Origin: Paramacrobiotus metropolitanus
Taxonomy: Eukaryota > Tardigrada > Eutardigrada > Parachela > Macrobiotidae
Assembly: GCF_019649055.1 (NCBI RefSeq)
Contig: NW_026570301.1
Coordinates: 496,001-560,000 of the forward strand
Direction: 5' to 3'
Length of the DNA stretch: 64,000 bases
Position numbers and translations under genes: made by a program. The notes under the pieces are model-generated. The model was not told where the DNA came from. It did not search any database and saw only the letters and a program-made list of their open reading frames with translations. Positions 1-10,695 of this stretch are shown here, one piece after another; positions within the stretch are counted from its first letter, which is position 1, and each line of letters starts with the position of its first letter.

Positions 1-2054
1 CCGGATGATGGGAAAAGTTTCTTCGAACGGACTACCGGGTTTTTGTTCAGGAAACATGTTATATCCTTTCCGCGAGCGCAGGAACTTCCGGACGTTGATT
101 TTATTCCGACGAATCCGGCCCGCACATGTCGATTTGCTTTGGGTAGCGCCGATAATGTTTGTGATGGCAACTGTCGCTTTAAACGCGATGCCTGGGTGGA
201 CGAGATGACGTACTTTTGTGATCACCACAAACTGCGCCATACTATCGCTGTGGGTTATCGAATGTTTGTACGAGTGCGATTTGAGACGGTCACGTTTGTC
301 TGTGCGGAAATGCAGAGTGACGGACATGGTTACAGCATCTACTGGGACGAACATGCCCTGCGGAAAGCGTGCGATGACTATCTAGCGGAGAACCTACCAT
401 CTCTGCCAATGCAAATGGACACGGTTCCTTGGGACGCGCTGCAGCATGGTCAGTGTGGCAGTGTTTCAAGGGCAGAGTAAAGCGAGGGTGTACCGTTTAT
501 TTTTAAAAAGGCGCCAATTTTTTCCTTTTGCTGATGCCTCTTAACTTCATATTTTTTACAGATGACGAAGAATCATCCATCTCTAAACTTCCGCCTCCGA
601 TCATGGCTTCTGTGCTGCAGTATTTGGATGTGGATTCCCTGTTTCAAACGAGCAGGCAAGTCGGTTCAGTGCAGTTTCAATTTGTAAAATAAATCCCTCA
701 TATAATATTCAAAACAAATTAGACTAGCGAAAGTGCATTGTGCTCCCGCTCTTTGCTGGCACTGCATCACCGAACCGGGGCCGGAAATATGATTGATTTT
801 TTCACTTTTTTTGGGTGTTTCTGGTATGCATTGACAGTACTGTACGCTTGTTCGTTGAAAGCGCCCAATTGCTTTCCCGCAACCAATTCAGGAAAACTGT
901 TTTGTTTCCAGAAATTGAAAATCTTGTATTAACTAAGGTGACTTTTACTGAAGTGACGTGACTTTGATTTTGCAGGGTCTGTGCATTGTGGAGAATACTG
1001 TATCTCCAGTACAAAAGCCCGCGACATATTCTCTTCCACCTTTGCACAGCATGCAAAAGAAAAACGCATGATTTCGTGGCAAACGATCTGCCTTATGATG
1101 AATGTCAGTTTTTCAATCGGACAGAAGAATATACCAAGTATCTCGCGCATAAATGGGTAACCATGCTGCATCGCATCGTACCCGGACGTACGCACCTGTT
1201 GGCACTGACGGAGAACGTAGATCACTTTCACAACTGCTGCGATCTGGCCACAAGAATGACAATGACCAGAATCGTACTGGCCAACAACGGCTTTCGCCTG
1301 CCTGTGATCATTATCAAGAACGGCCGGGTTGGCCCTCTGGGAACGTGTCACGATTTCCTGGCCATATGCCGTTATAATTACAATGGAGGATGGGAATGCA
1401 ATGGATTGTCGGAATTGATGACGGTGTGCGAGCAGTTGGTGTTGATCAACTTTACTACGTTGCACTTGATAACCGGAGCAGCGTGCAGGATCCTGGGCTT
1501 CGGTGCTGCGCCGCCTTTGCCAGAATCCGAGAGAGTGTTGATGCGCAAGGATGTGGGCGTTGTGCGATGTCCGCTAACTATTCCGTACATACGTATTCGC
1601 TCCGAAGAAACAGCCGCTGAACAGACACGCATTGTCCTCGCCGCTGCCAACGAACAGTGTCCGGCCGTCAGTCGGCGGGTGTTGGAAAAGGTTGCCACGA
1701 TGCATGCGCGCTGGGTGCAAACGTTGGCTTATCCGGAACAGTGGACCGGTATTCGCAGTTTTCTGAAACTGTAAGTAATATGTAGCACTTCCATAATACC
1801 TTTTCGTAAATACTGTAAATAAGCTGAAGCTGAAATATTTATTTTAGTTACTGTACAGCGTTGTTAAATAATTATTTTCAGTAAGAGGCTGGTTGATTCG
1901 GCTGTAGGCGAAATAACTCTCGTTTTTCAGCTTTAATTCGATTCGCCCCGAAGATACGCCTCAGCGATGGGATACGCTGGATCTCCTCCGACTGGACATT
2001 CCTGCCTTGACCAGTATCACATTCGCGGCACTGGATGGACTGTTCGAAGACTAA
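1..2054 (+). CDS. Gene A: Tudor-like/F-box family member, 5' end cut by window
   Basis: Exons: <1-448, 562-655, 976-1770, 1931-2054, with phases 1, 2, 2 and one open frame throughout, ending at TAA 2052-2054. Exon 1 lacks its start and the two Tudor-like barrels; what remains is the Cys-rich part seen in all paralogs. Exon 2 together with the start of exon 3 forms an F-box (Leu-Pro, then Tyr-Leu-Asp, then Val-Cys-Ala-Leu-Trp-Arg). F-box proteins are substrate receptors of SCF ubiquitin ligases, so that role is inferred by family. Intron 2 has a GC donor (AG then GCAAGT at 656) and introns 1 and 3 have GT donors. Exon 3 (265 codons) and exon 4 (41 residues) match paralogs B and E closely. No frameshift is seen, so the copy may be functional. 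Confidence 0.75.
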
Positions 2055-2616
2055 ATTGACGCACTGGAGGCATGGTTTTGGTGTTGCTTCCGCTCACACA
2101 GTATTTCATTGGTTTATTTGTTTACGGTGCGCCGTGGCTGGCCAGATATTGATCGCCTCAGTTCGATTAAGGTACCCGTACCACTGGCTTTCTAATTCTT
2201 AGAATTTTGTGTAGCTTGTAAGCACAAGCGTTTCTGTATTTCGTTGAACGAGGTGAGGACATTTGAAATGGAACGTTGTTCTATTATCTATACAAGTACT
2301 GTGTTGAATACTGTAGTTGCATCGTGCAGCAGATATGTTGATGCAATGATGCTTATTATTGCGTAAGTACTGGTTTTCTTTGGACTTTCTTGCATTAACA
2401 GGTCAGTGTGGAAGGCATTAGAAATTGGCAAACATAAGTACAGCACGCTTTCCGATTTCTTCTCATCCGATGTTTTGAACCCTGTTTCTAGTGCTACAAG
2501 TAATGATAATGAATGAGCGTGCATGACGAGAACCTAAACCAACTACTACGAATTCTCACAGTTTACGTGCCCCATGTCCCTCGAAAAATTTAAATCCACC
2601 ATTGTGGCTAGCAGAG

Positions 2617-2679
2617 ATTCAGATCCATGACCAAGCAAATTCAGATCCATAACTTAATTCAGATCCATGACCAAGCAAA
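2617..2679 (+). repeat. Short tandem repeat, about 40-base period
   Basis: The word ATTCAGATCCAT occurs three times, at 2617, 2639 and 2657. The first and third copies share 23 bases, through CCAAGCAAA. Confidence 0.7.
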
Positions 2680-2988
2680 AATTTTATATCAGACATCAAC
2701 AATTGAATACGGCAGTATCTGCAGTAACTTTTTACAGGAGTTACTTTTTACACGATTTCGCTTAAATGCTTCGGACAACTGTATCAAATCGCGCGCTTTA
2801 CGGGGCCTGCCGCCCTTGTTCCCATCAAATCATATGAAATTCTCTCGGCTTCACATCCCCTTAGTCCGCAGACACCGAAGAAGAAACTCAACAACGATTC
2901 TTTTGCGAATCGCGCGAAAAGTTATAAATATAAACAAAACGCGGCGCGGGAAAGAACCTGTAATGGGTTGATTGTGTAATTTTGGCTA

Positions 2989-2998
2989 CCGCCTGCAG
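2989..2998 (+). promoter_or_regulatory. Shared upstream motif CCGCCTGCAG (gene B)
   Basis: The ten-base word CCGCCTGCAG lies 210 bases before the ATG of gene B. It recurs upstream of C (7006-7015) and E (16002-16011), and without its last base upstream of H (31942-31950). It could be a promoter element, or just ancestry left by the gene duplications. Confidence 0.35.
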
Positions 2999-3207
2999 GT
3001 GATGCTAGCGTGTGCGTGTAGTGCGACGCGGTACGTCACACGTGCCGTTCCATCTGAACTGGAGCAGCTGGATTAATATTGTTGAGTTTCCAAGTTTTTT
3101 CTTTTGGTATGATAGCGACAAGCCAGATTACCTGTTGTTTCTTTTCGTTTTCTCTCGATACTGTGCTCTAAAGTGAAACATTTCAATTTTTTTGACTGTT
3201 TTGCGCA

Positions 3208-6200
3208 ATGAACGCAACGTGTCTGTACTTTCGTAAGTTGTTTTCGGGTTCGCGCGAGCTGAACTACGGGAACACACTGCTGGTGCAGCGCGATAATGGG
3301 CAATGGTGGTTAGGATACGTTCAGGACATTGATGGCCCTTCTTTCTACGTTGACTTCGATGCCGGCAGCACCAGTCCGCGGTGGATTCATTCCAGCCGTC
3401 TCTGGCCGCACCGTTTCCTCACTCATGAACCCCTGCCTGAGGGGTCCTCGGTGCAGGTAGCGCTGCGGCGTACCCATGCAGATCCGATGGTTTTCTGGTC
3501 AGGTGCCATCGTGGACGATGTGAAAACCGATCCGTTCTGCGTTGTTCGTGTGAACGGTGACAAAGCGGACGGAATACAACGCCAGCATATTATTCATCGG
3601 AATTACTGCGCCGAAAAGCTGCCAACCCCAGAGGAAGGGGGAAGCTTCTTCGAACGCGTTACGGGGTTTCTGTATCGGAAACACATCATTACGTTTTCCA
3701 GCGCCTCCATGTTGCCAGACGTGGATTTCATCGCGACGTTTTTAATCCGTACATGTCGATTGGTTTTGGGCAAGGGTGGTAATGTCTGCGATGCGAGTTG
3801 CCATTTTAATCGATTTGTAAGGGTGGACGAGATGTATTTCGCGTGCAACGAACACGAGGAGGTGGGTGGATCTTATCCGGTCGACGCAGGGTGTAGAATG
3901 TTCGTGAGAGTCGGACTGGATACCGTCACGTTTATCTGTGCCGAAATGCATGGTGACAATGACGGCTACAGCATGTTGTGGGATGAAGCCTGCCTGAGGA
4001 AAGCTTGCGAAGACTATCTGAAGGAGAATCTGACAGTGGCGCCAAGGGCTGTTGGCGCGATCCCGTGGGGCACGCTGCAGCAAGGTCAGTTGTACAATTG
4101 TTCTCTTTAACGAACTTCAATAGTCTCCCGGGTTTGATATCATTTTGTCAGCCTTCAAAAATAGAAATCATACTCTTTCTTTAAAGAAGAAACACCTTTG
4201 AGTGGGGCGGGTTATTCACAGGAGAGGCACTAACTGATGCAAAAAATAGTAACTCATTGAAAACGTGATTTTCTTCCGTTTTTGGGTGTGTAGATTCTTA
4301 TGCACATTTTGCAGACGCAAAGGAAATGTCCATAAGTGATCTTTTGCATCCGATCGTGGCTTCGATAATGGGTTACCTGGATGTGGATTCGCAACTGCGG
4401 ACCAGTAGGTAAGTTAGGTATTACGAATTTACTATAAATGTTTGTATTATCGAATGCACGACTATTATCGCGCAATGAAAGACAGTATCATCAGCGTTTG
4501 TGCTTAAGGAAAATCGACCGGTACATAGTGTCTAAAATGGTGTACATACACTGAAAATTTCGCTTTCGCACTCCGAATCGCCTATTCGCACTACTTCATT
4601 TCATTCTTACACTAAATGATTTGCATAGATCATTCTAGAATTCGTTTGCGCGCGCAACAAAGTGGTGCGAAGTGCGTGAAAGCGAAAGTTTTAATTTACG
4701 TATCCCATTTTCGACATAATTATACCGGGCCGTTTTCCTTAAGGCTCAAAACATTACCGCAGAAATATTTGCGTCAGTGGTTGCTGAAAACAGCGTATTA
4801 TCTGTAACTGCGTGCGTTTGATTGGCTGTGGGCTTTCCGTATGAGTTGTTACGATTTCACTGATCTTTACTAGGGTTTGCGCGCTATGGAGATCACTTTT
4901 CCTGCAGCATGTAAAGGGTCGGCACATCCAGTTGGATCTCTGCCCAGCGTGCGAAAAAACCCCGCGTGAATTGTCCGGACAGTATGCTGAATGGGTCGAT
5001 CTTGGTCCCAAAGAAGAGTATTTCATCTATCTCAAATACAAACTGATAACCACGCTGAATCGCGTAGTTCCTGCGCGAACGCAGATGCTGGCGCTGACGG
5101 AAGACAGAAATCATGCTCATGCTGGGTTCTCGGCCCGACTGACATGGATCAGCAACGTATTAGCTGCGATGGGCGTCCGTCTGCCAGTAATTATGGTGAA
5201 GAACGGCCGAGAATCCGCTTTCTGGGGATCATGTTTCCTGTGCATTGACTGTAACTTTCACAGTGGAACCTGGGAATGCAAGGGGTTAGCGAAGCTGATG
5301 ACGGTGTGTGAGCAGTTGGTGCTGGTTAACATCGCTACGGATACATTAGTCACCGGAACAGCATACAAGATGTTGACGATATCGGATTTGCCGGTTGAGA
5401 AGGCATTGATGCGCCAGTACGGATCGCTCAGTAACAACGCTCTATGTCCAGTAACCATACCTCGGCTACGCTTTCGCTCGGTGGACACATCCGCTGAACA
5501 GATACGCATTCTTCTGGCCGCGGCCAACGATCAGTGCCCGGCCGTCAGTCAGCGGGTGTATGACAAGGTCGCAGCAGTGCATGCGCGTTGGGTGAGATCG
5601 CTGGCGTATCCGGGTCAGTGGAATGGTATTCGCGTTTTTCTGCAACTGTAAGTCTTTATGTGGTTGTTTGTACAACGGATGAACTGAATGCATTTCCTAC
5701 GGGATTGGTAGTTCTTAGTCTAGTGTCATCCTTAAAGAAATCGTCAATCTAAAAATCCGATTTTTATATGAGCACAAAAACATTGTATCATTACCAATCA
5801 AGTGAATTGTAGTGTCCTGGCTACAAAAGTCGCACTGCATTTATAGTTAATCGATGCACAGTGCACACCTTACCACCGAAAACTAGGTGCTGATTTCCCT
5901 CGTATTAAATTTATTTTGTCATAATGGGGTAAATCACCCTCGTATGGTATGGGATTTAAGCCAAGCGTCTTTCTTAGTTCGTTTCTATAGTGTTCACCGG
6001 ATTTTGAGATGGCTCGTATTTCCGGCCCACATTTGTCGGGCTTATGTTTTGCTAGCAAAGTGGGTTCATGCTGTTGAGGAGAATGGCTTTCCTTATGCAG
6101 CCTACAAATGGTACGAAAATGCAGTAAAACCGTTTTTATTAGGTTTAATTCTCTGCGCCCGGATGACACTCCACAGCGATGGGATACGATGGATCTTCGC

Positions 6201-6266
6201 CTACTCGATGTTGCTGCTTTGACCCCTATCACTTTCGCAGCGCTGAATGGATTGTACAGAGATTAA
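3208..6266 (+). CDS. Gene B: intact Tudor-like/F-box protein, 622 aa
   Basis: Exons: 3208-4084, 4315-4408, 4874-5647, 6143-6266. Phases 1, 2, 2 keep one frame from ATG to TAA. Exon 1 (292 codons) begins with a beta-rich module of Tudor/Agenet type at residues ~18-75 (pattern Val-Leu-Val-Gln-Arg-Asp, Trp-Trp-Leu-Gly, Val-Asp-Phe-Asp, Trp-Ile-His). A second related module follows at ~80-130, then a Cys-containing region to ~290. Exons 2 and 3 form the F-box; exon 3 adds a long conserved body with the recurring phrase Ala-Ala-Ala-Asn-Asp-Gln-Cys-Pro-Ala-Val. This is the only clear family member whose intron 2 donor is GT (AG then GTAAGT at 4409); the others use GC. By analogy it may recognise a methylated or peptide ligand through the barrels and recruit SCF through the F-box. 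The closest paralog is E. Confidence 0.82.
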
Positions 6267-7005
6267 AATACTATACTGGAAATACGGTTTCGGGATTGCT
6301 TACGTTCAACTGCATCCTCCATTCCAAGTTTTTTCGGTTTGTTTACCTTGCGCCGCGGCGGGCTCGACTGGCGGGCACTAGTACGACAATCGTGTGAGAC
6401 TGTCAGCGGATTTTCTGGAATGATTTGAGAACTGAGTATAAGCTGTTTTATGTTTATAGAGAAAGGAGATCATTCACACAGTATAGTACGTATCCATAAT
6501 ATTCCCTTTTTTTCTGATGCCGCTTTACATTTTGGGTGAAGTTGCGGGTGCCTGAGCCTCCGTTATCGTTAGTAGAAAGATATCAATGTTATAATTATAT
6601 GACGGAGTAATGGTCTGCATTTCCTGCTAATTCAGTTGTACTCATTTTAAGTACTTAACAGTAAATTCTAAGCTTTTCCACGAACAATTAATTAATTGAT
6701 CTCCTTTCGCTGTTGTAATTTCTGTACAGAGTACTGTGACAACTGACGGTACAAAGAAATCTAGTGTCTTAAGCAGTGCTAGTAACTATTATGCTCCATT
6801 GGATTCCAGGATGATTATGATTTGTTCGAATCACGTAAAACAGCCCTTCCAGAGTCCAGACTTTGCGACAGCAAGATTCCATTTTGGCTATTCAATCATA
6901 AAGCAATGCACTTTGATATTGCCGATTTGACGGCAGACTTATGTTGAAAATTCTAAATTACGTACGTAATAAAACCTGTTAAATTTGATCTGGTGCCAGC
7001 GCTTA

Positions 7006-7015
7006 CCGCCTGCAG
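7006..7015 (+). promoter_or_regulatory. Shared upstream motif CCGCCTGCAG (gene C)
   Basis: Same ten-base word as upstream of B and E, here about 690 bases before the ATG of C. Confidence 0.3.
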
Positions 7016-7161
7016 AGTGCAGACGGGCGCACCTGATGCCACTCTATCGTTACTTATTTAGTATTACCAATTGGCAATTTACCGTGCTCGTGATACCTAC
7101 GTGTGCAGCTGTCTCGACTCTCGAGCAACAGCAAAAATAGTTTTTGCCTAGCAACCAAATA

Positions 7162-7190
7162 AATAGCAGATACAAATTGTATCTGCTATT
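7162..7190. repeat. Perfect palindrome, 14-bp arms
   Basis: AATAGCAGATACAA and its exact reverse complement are separated by one base. The sequence would form a long hairpin or cruciform. It lies about 520 bases upstream of the start of gene C. Confidence 0.85.
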
Positions 7191-10052
7191 GTCCGACTTA
7201 TACAATGAAGGACAAAAAGAAGATTCAATTGTCCAGTCGGTCCGCTGCTCAAAAATAACCTCGCAACGACACGCCACCAGTAAAACATTCGCGCTACTCT
7301 CCTAGCACCATACTTTCAAACGCCCGCGCTTCGTGAATTTTGGGGCATAACTATACTATCAAAAATCTCCTATTTTTTTCTGAATCTTTTGAAATATTAG
7401 TTGGGTGATTCTGTTTCGTAACTGACGGGGAATGCGTGTTACTGAGAATACGACACAAGCATCAACGGAAAACAGTTTGCGACAAAAAAACAGCCAGTTC
7501 GCGCCACATGGCCAGCACTGGGCCCTAACAGAGAAACGCCTGTCTGCGCATTTTCAACATAGGCCAAAATCGAGTCAGGACTCAGAACTTCACTTTGTCG
7601 GATTTGTGCATTCAGCCTCTTTGCTGGACCACAGTTGTTTCTTTTCTGGCAAACTTTCTTTTCCTGTTGATTGTTTCGGCTCCTCTTAGTACTCCATCAA
7701 TCCACATCATGAACGCGACACCGTTGTACTTTCGCAGACTGTTCTCGGGTTCGCGCGAGTTGAACTACGGGAACACGGTGCTGGTGCAGCGCGATAACAG
7801 CGAATGGTGGCCACTGGCTAGGATACGTTCATGACATTGATGGTCCTGACTTCTTGGTGAACTTCGATGCCAGCAGCATCAGTGCCCAATGGATTCACTC
7901 CCGCCGCCTGTGGCCGCATCATTTTATCTCCCCTGAGCTTCTGCCTGAAGGCACATCAGTCACGTAGCGCTGCAGCGGACCCATGCTGATCCGATGATTT
8001 TCCGGCCGGGTACCTTGGTGCAAGATGATAGCAGTGATCCATTTTACTTTGTCTGTCTGAATAGTGCCAGTCACAACGGGACAGAACGGGAGCTCATTGT
8101 ACATCGGAATCAGTGCGTTAAAGAACTGCCGTTGCCAGATGATGGAAAGAGTTTCTTCGAACGCACTACAGGATTTCTGTTCAGGAAACGCGTCATCCCC
8201 TTTCCCCAAGCGCAGCTATTGCCTGATGTTGATTTCATTCCGACGTTACTGGTCGGCACACATCGATTAGTGCGGGGCAGCGACGATGCTGTATGTGATG
8301 CCAACTGTATCGTTAGGCGTGACGTTTGGGTGGACGAGATAGAGTACGGTTGCTATTCCCACCATAAATATTGTTCTGTCGATATGGGTGTTCGAATGTT
8401 CGTGCGAGTTGGAACTGATGCGGTCACTTTCATCTGTGCGGAGATGCAGGGTGCCGAAGGGGGTTGCAGTATGTTTTGGGAGGAATGTAGCCTGAAGAAA
8501 GCTTGCGATGACTATCTTCTGGATAAACTAACAGCATGGCCAATGGTTATCGACTCGGCAGAATGCGATACGCTCCCGAATGGTCAGTGTTTGTGTAACG
8601 GTGTTCAAAAAGAACCGTCGGTATACTCCCGTCCCTAGTTGTCTCTAAACTTTATATCCTGCAGATCTGGAGGAAATGTCCATTATCGAAGTTTTGCATC
8701 CGATTTTGGCTTCTGTACTGTCTTATTTGGATGTGGATTCCCAGTTGCGAATGGGCAGGCAAGTCATTGTGGTTATTTCACTTCAGTTCTTTGTACGGCT
8801 GTTTTTTACTCGATCTGTCTATGGACAAATTGATAGATAGCGAAACCATCAGCAATAACATTGCTGTCAGTCTCCATCATTGTGGTCAGTACTACATCAC
8901 GTGTTACGCGGTCCTGCAAATTTGAACATTAGACATACGTTACAACGATTATATACCCGTTTTTCTAGACGTTTTTTCTGCCTACTTCTGATTACAAGGA
9001 ATGATATGCTTACTTGCATGATTAAACAGGAACCCGATCGGCCCCACAGGACGTATGCGCTAGAAACCCGAATTAGAATTCTCAATGCATTTTTGTGGTA
9101 GGGGACGTTGACACAAATTTTGTATTTCAGGGTTTGTGCGCTGTGGAGATCGATATCCTGCCGGCACGCGAACCACCGGAACATCTTGTTTGATCTCTGT
9201 ACAGCGTGCAAGCAAAGGCAGTATGATTTGTCCCAAGAGTATGATGATTGTGCCGTTCGGACAGAAGGATATTCAGACTACCTCAATTATAAACTAATGA
9301 CCACCCTGGACCGCGTAGTTCCTGGGCGTACGCGGATGCTGGCGCTGTCGGAGGATGGGGATCATTTTCACGCCGGCTTTGATCTGGCGGCAAGAATGAG
9401 AACGATCAGAACCGTACTAACCAGCAATGGGGTCCGTCTGTAGCGGGCAGAAAGGTTGACTGGCTCACGGCTCACGGAACAAACCTTTTTGCCGGCAAAA
9501 GGGTTCGTTAACTTTTTTTACGGGCGAAATGGCTCACGATCATGGATCACCGCAGCATGACCGCGATTGTGAAGACTCTATGCGAATGAGATAACGAATT
9601 TAAATAAATCGGGTTGTGTTCTGCTTACATAGGTATGTGTTAGTGCAGTACAACATGTACAGAAGCTACATACGGTAACATATGTACTTTATATGCCAAC
9701 TGCGTAGACCAAAAAGGGGTTTTCCATGGTGTTATAATTTGTTGTTCTGTTATCAAAATATTGAAGGTGTCAGTCAACATTAGCACTTATCAACAAAGCG
9801 TTAGACTTATGCACAATGCCGCCAAGCAAGTTGTGAAATTTGGGACCCGTGAGCCATCCTGCCTGGCAAAATGGCTCACGGTTAAAGTGTACATATGTGC
9901 ATTACAAAGTTTGCAATAGTTTCAAGTCTCACATGTTATTCTAATTGTTGCAAAGATCACGTAAAGGCAACTGTCGCATACCTTATTTTTACCGTACAGG
10001 TGCCAAATTCTTATACTCTAGAGCCATCCCGTTTGTCAAACATGCTCACAGG

Positions 10053-10120
10053 CGTGAGCCATTCTGCGCGGCACGCAGGCTCACGTTCGTGAGCCTGTGT
10101 GCCGGGCAGGATGGCTCACG
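10053..10120. repeat. Long near-perfect palindrome inside the transposon
   Basis: Arms of about 32 bases around a GTTC centre, differing at only three positions. Both arms begin and end with the GTGAGCC/GGCTCAC word of the element termini, so it looks like two facing copies of a subterminal motif. Confidence 0.75.
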
Positions 10121-10497
10121 AACGTTTGCACTCGAAAACTGGAAAGTTTTTGCTCTGCTCTTTTTTTTAGCTATATCATGATGATTTTGCTGCACGATGA
10201 AGCGAAATAAGTTAGTAACGTTACTTTTGGAACCTAGTGAGAAGGCCGACACAATTTTAACTGTGTTATTCTTCGAACTTTCGTTCCTTTTCGCGCGCAA
10301 TTCATGCGCGATGAGCGCACTTAAAATGCGCCCTCTTATAGTGCACTTATAATCTTAATTGTTCCCCTAAATAAGAGTAACACTTGTTATGCGAAGCTAC
10401 TGTACCTTCTGTTTTTAACGAAATAGACCGTCTGGTAACCATCCCGATATTTTGTTCCATAATTGTTTCGCTCAAAAAAATTGTAATTTTTTGACAA

Positions 10498-10695
10498 ATT
10501 AAATTCCCTTCTTTTTTAGCTCAAGGAAAATCCCTTCCTTTAATTTTGCCTTCCTTTTTTAGATCGAAGAAAATCCCTTCCTTTAACTTTCCCTCCCTCT
10601 TTTTGACCATTCGAAATCCCTTCCTTTAGTTGTCCCTTCCTCGTTTCGACCAAAGAAAATCCCTTCCTTTCATTTTCCCTCCCTATTTTTGACCC
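10498..10695. repeat. Tandem repeat, ~43-base pyrimidine-rich unit, about four copies
   Basis: Units share AAAATCCCTTCCTTT, followed by CCCTCCCT-like and TTTTTGACC-like stretches. The period is 42-44 bases. The array lies within the transposon that splits gene C. Confidence 0.8.

Larger units (their letters stand above)
2055..3207. other. Intergenic region between genes A and B
   Basis: No supportable gene. It holds the 3' flank of A, which resembles the flank of pseudogene D (15467 onward), and then the upstream region of B. ORFs here are short and match no paralog. Confidence 0.6.
6267..7708. other. Intergenic region B to C
   Basis: No supportable gene. The first ~700 bases are a diverged duplicate of the sequence after gene E (19202-20400), sharing for example CGCCGCGGCG and the block around TACGTATCCATAATAT. 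This supports duplication of B together with its flank. It contains the palindrome at 7162-7190. Confidence 0.6.

Noticed and set aside
4454-4475. Minor minus-strand ORFs over gene introns
   Set aside because: Shadows of introns and exons without splice or domain support.
10498-10695. Possible CRISPR-like array
   Set aside because: Units are contiguous degenerate tandem repeats without unique spacers, in a eukaryotic transposon.
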